Shown here piece after piece: positions 5,222-7,983 of a stretch of 7,983 bases of DNA. Where the stretch lies: positions 1 to 7,983 of the forward strand of contig JAGALN010000219.1 in assembly GCA_017625185.1 (NCBI GenBank). Direction: 5' to 3'. A program made the translations under genes and the position numbers. The stretch's first letter is position 1. Each line of letters starts with the position of its first letter. Below the pieces are notes generated by a model. It was not told where the DNA came from and ran no database searches. It saw nothing but the letters and a program-made list of their open reading frames with translations. The stretch is from Clostridia bacterium. Its GTDB lineage: Bacteria; Bacillota; Clostridia; Monoglobales; Monoglobaceae.

Positions 5222-7378
5222 GTGAAATGTCCGAAGTGCCAACAAAATATTCCTGACAATATGGCGAAATGCCCCATTTGTCAGGCAGACCTGACGGCAA
5301 GGAGTTTTACCGGGCAGGAAACCGGCCGTTTTTCGGCGGTGGACCCGTCTAAGGACAGCTATGACTTTGACCTGCAGTATACCCTGACCTTCAAGGACGC
5401 AGGGGAAATCCGGCAAGCCATTGCGGATATGGACCTGAGCCTTGATAAGGATAATCGGGGCGAGCTTTTCCCAGAACGGCAGACAGAACTGGAGGAGAAA
5501 AAACCGGAACGCCGTCAGCGGACACTTCAGGAGATGGAGGAGGCGGCACAGCGTGCGGCACTCCGGAGAGTCCGTCGTACCTCTGGCGGAAAACGGACGG
5601 CGGCAGAACGGAGCAGCCGGCGGGAAAAGGAAAAAGCGGCTGCGCTCCGCAATGCAAGAGCCAGACGCCAACCCACCGAGCAGGATAACCGTAAGAAACG
5701 TCGGTTGTTTTTCGGTGCAGTTGTTGCCGTGCTGGTGGTGACTTTGATCATCGGCTCCATCAACCTTGTTGCCAGCATGATGAATGGGGATGTGACCTAT
5801 CCCACCCTGTATACCAAAGGCAATCAGCTTTATCTATACTACAACAAAAAACCGGTGATGCTGAGCAGTAACTTTATCAGTGCTTATGCACCTGTCCAGG
5901 AAGAGGATGCCAACAAGCAGACTAAGGCTTCCGGCACGGCAGATCCCAAGCTGTACAAAGCAGAAACCGCCACCGAGAAGCAGTTGATTCACGTATCGGC
6001 AGACGGGCTGTATACTTACTTCATGGAAAACATTGACCTAAACACCGGACGTGGCGATTTGGTTTATTGCCAGAACGATTCCCCTAAGACCCGGACTCTG
6101 GTTTCTATTTCGGTTTACTATAAGGTGGTTATCAGCAAGGACGGACAGTCCATTCTCTTCCTGCGGAAGACCGATGACAAGGGCAATCATGGTGAGCTTT
6201 GCTACTGGACTCCTGCTCTGGAGGAGCCGGTTTCCATTGCCGGCGATGTTTGCGGCGGGAACTTTGTCTTTGCCCAGAACGGACAGAAGGTACTCTATCT
6301 CAATGCGTTTAATACCGAAAAGTATCTGGGCGATTTGTATGTCAGAGAGTTCGGTAAGGATGCGTCTTTGGAGAGTAAGAAATTGGACGAGGAGGTATCC
6401 TTCGTGTTCGGCAGCTCTGCAAAGGGCGATTATAGCCTCTATGCCAAGGATTACGATACCAAGACCGGGACCTATACCCTGTATTCTGTCAAGGAAGGGG
6501 AAAACCCGGCGGTTCGTGCCGAAAAAGCATATCTGCCGCCGGTTATCCTGACCAAGACCGAGGGAGTCTATGCTTACAGTAACTACAAGGATAACTTCCA
6601 GACCGTGAAGTATCTGGATTTGGCTGCGGGAACCGGCAATGTGGTTGCCGATGAGGTAACCCGGATTGAGCGGCTCCGGAATGACGAAATGGCAATCATC
6701 TACAGTAAGAGCTATGCGGAAACTGACAAGAGTGACTACTACATGGTCATGGCGACGGAGAATGTCTCCCAGAAGGTTGCCAATGCGGTATCCAACATCG
6801 AGGATGATGCTGCAAAGCGGACCCAGTTTGACATCAGCGACGATTTCTCCAGAGCGGCTTATATCAGCGGCTATGGTGAGGAGAAATACCGTGGTGCGTT
6901 GATGACCATGAGTATTGTGAACGGCTATGTGGGAACAGAAAAGCGGATTTCCGACAATGCTTATGGCTGTCAGGTATCTGCCGACGGTGCAACTGTTCGG
7001 TTTGCGGCAGATTACAATGAGGATTTGAATACAGTCAATCTTCTGGCATACACCAATTCCAATACTGTAACCTTAAAAGAGGGTGTCTGTGCCGGCGCCT
7101 TTACCTATGATGCAGTAGGTGAGATTATGGTCTATGCGGTGGATGTTCAGTCCGCACCCATCAACTCCGGGAACATCGAGTGTGTTACCACCAAGGGACG
7201 GGTTCGGGAAATCCAGACAGGAGCCAGCTCCTATGGTCTTAAAAAGGACGGTCGGATTCTTCTCCTGATCCGTGACGGCGAGGGAGAGAATCCTCCTGGA
7301 AAGCTTTATACCTGCAACCAGAAGGGCGGCGGCAAAAAGCTGATTGATCAGGAAGTTACCAAGGCGTTGTTCTACTAA
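5222..7378 (+). CDS. Membrane protein: cytoplasmic zinc ribbon, one TM helix, extracytoplasmic propeller-like domain
   Basis: This 718-residue protein belongs to no family I can name. Residues 3-20 form a zinc ribbon with two CxxC pairs (Cys3, Cys6, Cys17, Cys20). Residues 86-161 are very rich in Arg, Lys and Glu and look like a helical or coiled linker. Residues 162-187 form a single hydrophobic segment preceded by KKRR, so the N-terminus should be cytoplasmic and residues 188-718 outside. That outer part shows recurring 'S-x-D-G then hydrophobic strand' units, for example near 259, 306, 352, 586 and 674, about 46 residues apart, like TolB/WD40-type beta-propeller repeats. The GTG at 5222 is preferred because the next in-frame Met (residue 14) would remove half of the zinc site; the GAAAGG site at 5204-5209 is weak. 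A sensory or scaffolding role at the envelope is only a guess. Confidence 0.85.
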   Translation: MKCPKCQQNIPDNMAKCPICQADLTARSFTGQETGRFSAVDPSKDSYDFDLQYTLTFKDAGEIRQAIADMDLSLDKDNRGELFPERQTELEEKKPERRQRTLQEMEEAAQRAALRRVRRTSGGKRTAAERSSRREKEKAAALRNARARRQPTEQDNRKKRRLFFGAVVAVLVVTLIIGSINLVASMMNGDVTYPTLYTKGNQLYLYYNKKPVMLSSNFISAYAPVQEEDANKQTKASGTADPKLYKAETATEKQLIHVSADGLYTYFMENIDLNTGRGDLVYCQNDSPKTRTLVSISVYYKVVISKDGQSILFLRKTDDKGNHGELCYWTPALEEPVSIAGDVCGGNFVFAQNGQKVLYLNAFNTEKYLGDLYVREFGKDASLESKKLDEEVSFVFGSSAKGDYSLYAKDYDTKTGTYTLYSVKEGENPAVRAEKAYLPPVILTKTEGVYAYSNYKDNFQTVKYLDLAAGTGNVVADEVTRIERLRNDEMAIIYSKSYAETDKSDYYMVMATENVSQKVANAVSNIEDDAAKRTQFDISDDFSRAAYISGYGEEKYRGALMTMSIVNGYVGTEKRISDNAYGCQVSADGATVRFAADYNEDLNTVNLLAYTNSNTVTLKEGVCAGAFTYDAVGEIMVYAVDVQSAPINSGNIECVTTKGRVREIQTGASSYGLKKDGRILLLIRDGEGENPPGKLYTCNQKGGGKKLIDQEVTKALFY

Positions 7379-7983
7379 ATGAAAAAGAAAATCGGAATCA
7401 TGGGGGGAACCTTTGACCCCCCTCATATAGGACATTTGGCCATGGCGGAGCAGGTGCGTTCTGCCATGGCTTTAGACGAGATATGGTTCATACCAACCGG
7501 CGGCATTACCTACAAGGAACGGGATAAAATTTCCACCCCAAAGGATCGACTTGCCATGACCCGATTGGCGGTGGTAGGGCAACCTCACTTCTCTGTCAAT
7601 CCCATGGAGGCGGAAAGCGGAAAGCCAAGTTATTCCTTTGAAACCATGGAACGGCTTCGAACAGAATATCCTGAAAACGAATTTGTTTTTATTGTAGGTG
7701 CCGATTCCCTTGACTACATGGATGCCTGGAGGGAACCGGAACGGTTGTTCCGGTGTTGTACCGTGGCAGCGGTGAACCGTACCGGCATCAGTCGGGAGCA
7801 GATGGAAGCAAAGAAGCAGATGCTTACCGAAAAATTTGATGCCCGCATTGTTCTGGTTCCCATGCCCAGTGTTGACGTTTCCTCTACCGGCCTGCGAGAG
7901 CGGGTAAGTCGGGGCGAAACGATTCAGGATTTCGTGCAAGACGGGGTATGGGACTATATCCAAAAACATCAATTGTACCAAAG
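7379..7983 (+). CDS. nadD: Nicotinate-nucleotide adenylyltransferase, 3' end beyond the window
   Basis: NadD transfers AMP from ATP to nicotinate mononucleotide, giving deamido-NAD+ in the cytoplasm, a needed step in NAD synthesis. The 201 visible residues are nearly complete, since the family is usually about 190-215 long. The nucleotidyltransferase signature GGTFDPPHIGH is at 9-19, FIPTGG follows, FIVGADSLDYMDAW lies in the middle, and the second ATP-binding motif is VSSTGLRERV (167-176). No stop codon occurs before the edge. The ATG starts at the base right after the TAA of the preceding gene, with no spacer and no strong ribosome binding site, so translation probably depends on coupling with that gene. 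In many Firmicutes yqeK and rsfS follow nadD, but that region is not visible. Confidence 0.96.
   Translation, partial: MKKKIGIMGGTFDPPHIGHLAMAEQVRSAMALDEIWFIPTGGITYKERDKISTPKDRLAMTRLAVVGQPHFSVNPMEAESGKPSYSFETMERLRTEYPENEFVFIVGADSLDYMDAWREPERLFRCCTVAAVNRTGISREQMEAKKQMLTEKFDARIVLVPMPSVDVSSTGLRERVSRGETIQDFVQDGVWDYIQKHQLYQ

Noticed and set aside
5150..5671. Minus-strand open frame of 173 codons opposite the zinc-ribbon gene
   Set aside because: It is a shadow of the GC-biased plus-strand codons; it overlaps the 5128-5156 promoter region and has no recognisable product.
7472..7981. Minus-strand open frame of 169 codons at the right edge
   Set aside because: It is antisense to nadD, whose nucleotidyltransferase motifs are unmistakable on the plus strand.

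Overview
The window is a chromosomal segment from a bacterium of the phylum Bacillota, most likely class Clostridia. The base composition is moderate to slightly GC-rich by eye, and AGGAGG-type ribosome binding sites are common. The order ylxM-ffh-rpsP-khpA-rimM-trmD is the Firmicutes signal-recognition-particle / ribosome-maturation cluster, and alr followed by an EndoA (MazF-type) RNase is another Firmicutes arrangement. A family-level placement (Oscillospirales-like) is only a guess from general impression. All coding sequence is on the + strand. No rRNA, tRNA, CRISPR array or transposase was seen.

Layout. (1) Positions 1-241 hold the 3' end of alr (alanine racemase). A 133-base gap with no antitoxin gene follows, then ndoA/endoA (375-719, TTG start) and, 30 bases later, a small exported protein of unknown function (750-1229). 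A strong UUCG-loop intrinsic terminator (1242-1275) closes this unit. (2) Positions 1276-1429 are non-coding and carry a foldable, imperfectly palindromic stretch (1298-1367) that may be a decayed intergenic repeat. (3) A perfect-consensus sigma-A promoter (TTGACA-17-TATAAT, 1430-1458) opens the second unit: ylxM (1514), ffh (1905), rpsP (3333), khpA (3598), rimM (3882) and trmD (4379-5119). The predicted transcript begins with a perfect 7-bp hairpin. A terminator-like hairpin sits between khpA and rimM and may make expression of the last two genes partial. (4) A second sigma-A-like promoter (5128-5156) precedes a 718-residue membrane protein with a cytoplasmic zinc ribbon and an extracytoplasmic propeller-like repeat domain. 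Its stop codon directly abuts nadD, which runs off the right edge.

How the genes relate. Ffh is the SRP GTPase and YlxM its usual HTH partner gene. S16, RimM, TrmD and KhpA serve 30S assembly, tRNA m1G37 methylation and small-RNA binding, so the central operon joins protein targeting to translation. Alr supplies D-alanine for the cell wall, and NadD makes deamido-NAD+. Most of the window is ordinary housekeeping DNA. The less ordinary points are the EndoA gene with no adjacent antitoxin, the two uncharacterised envelope proteins, the hairpins within the operon, Glu at TrmD position 169 where E. coli has Asp, and the replacement of rplS after trmD by the membrane protein and nadD.
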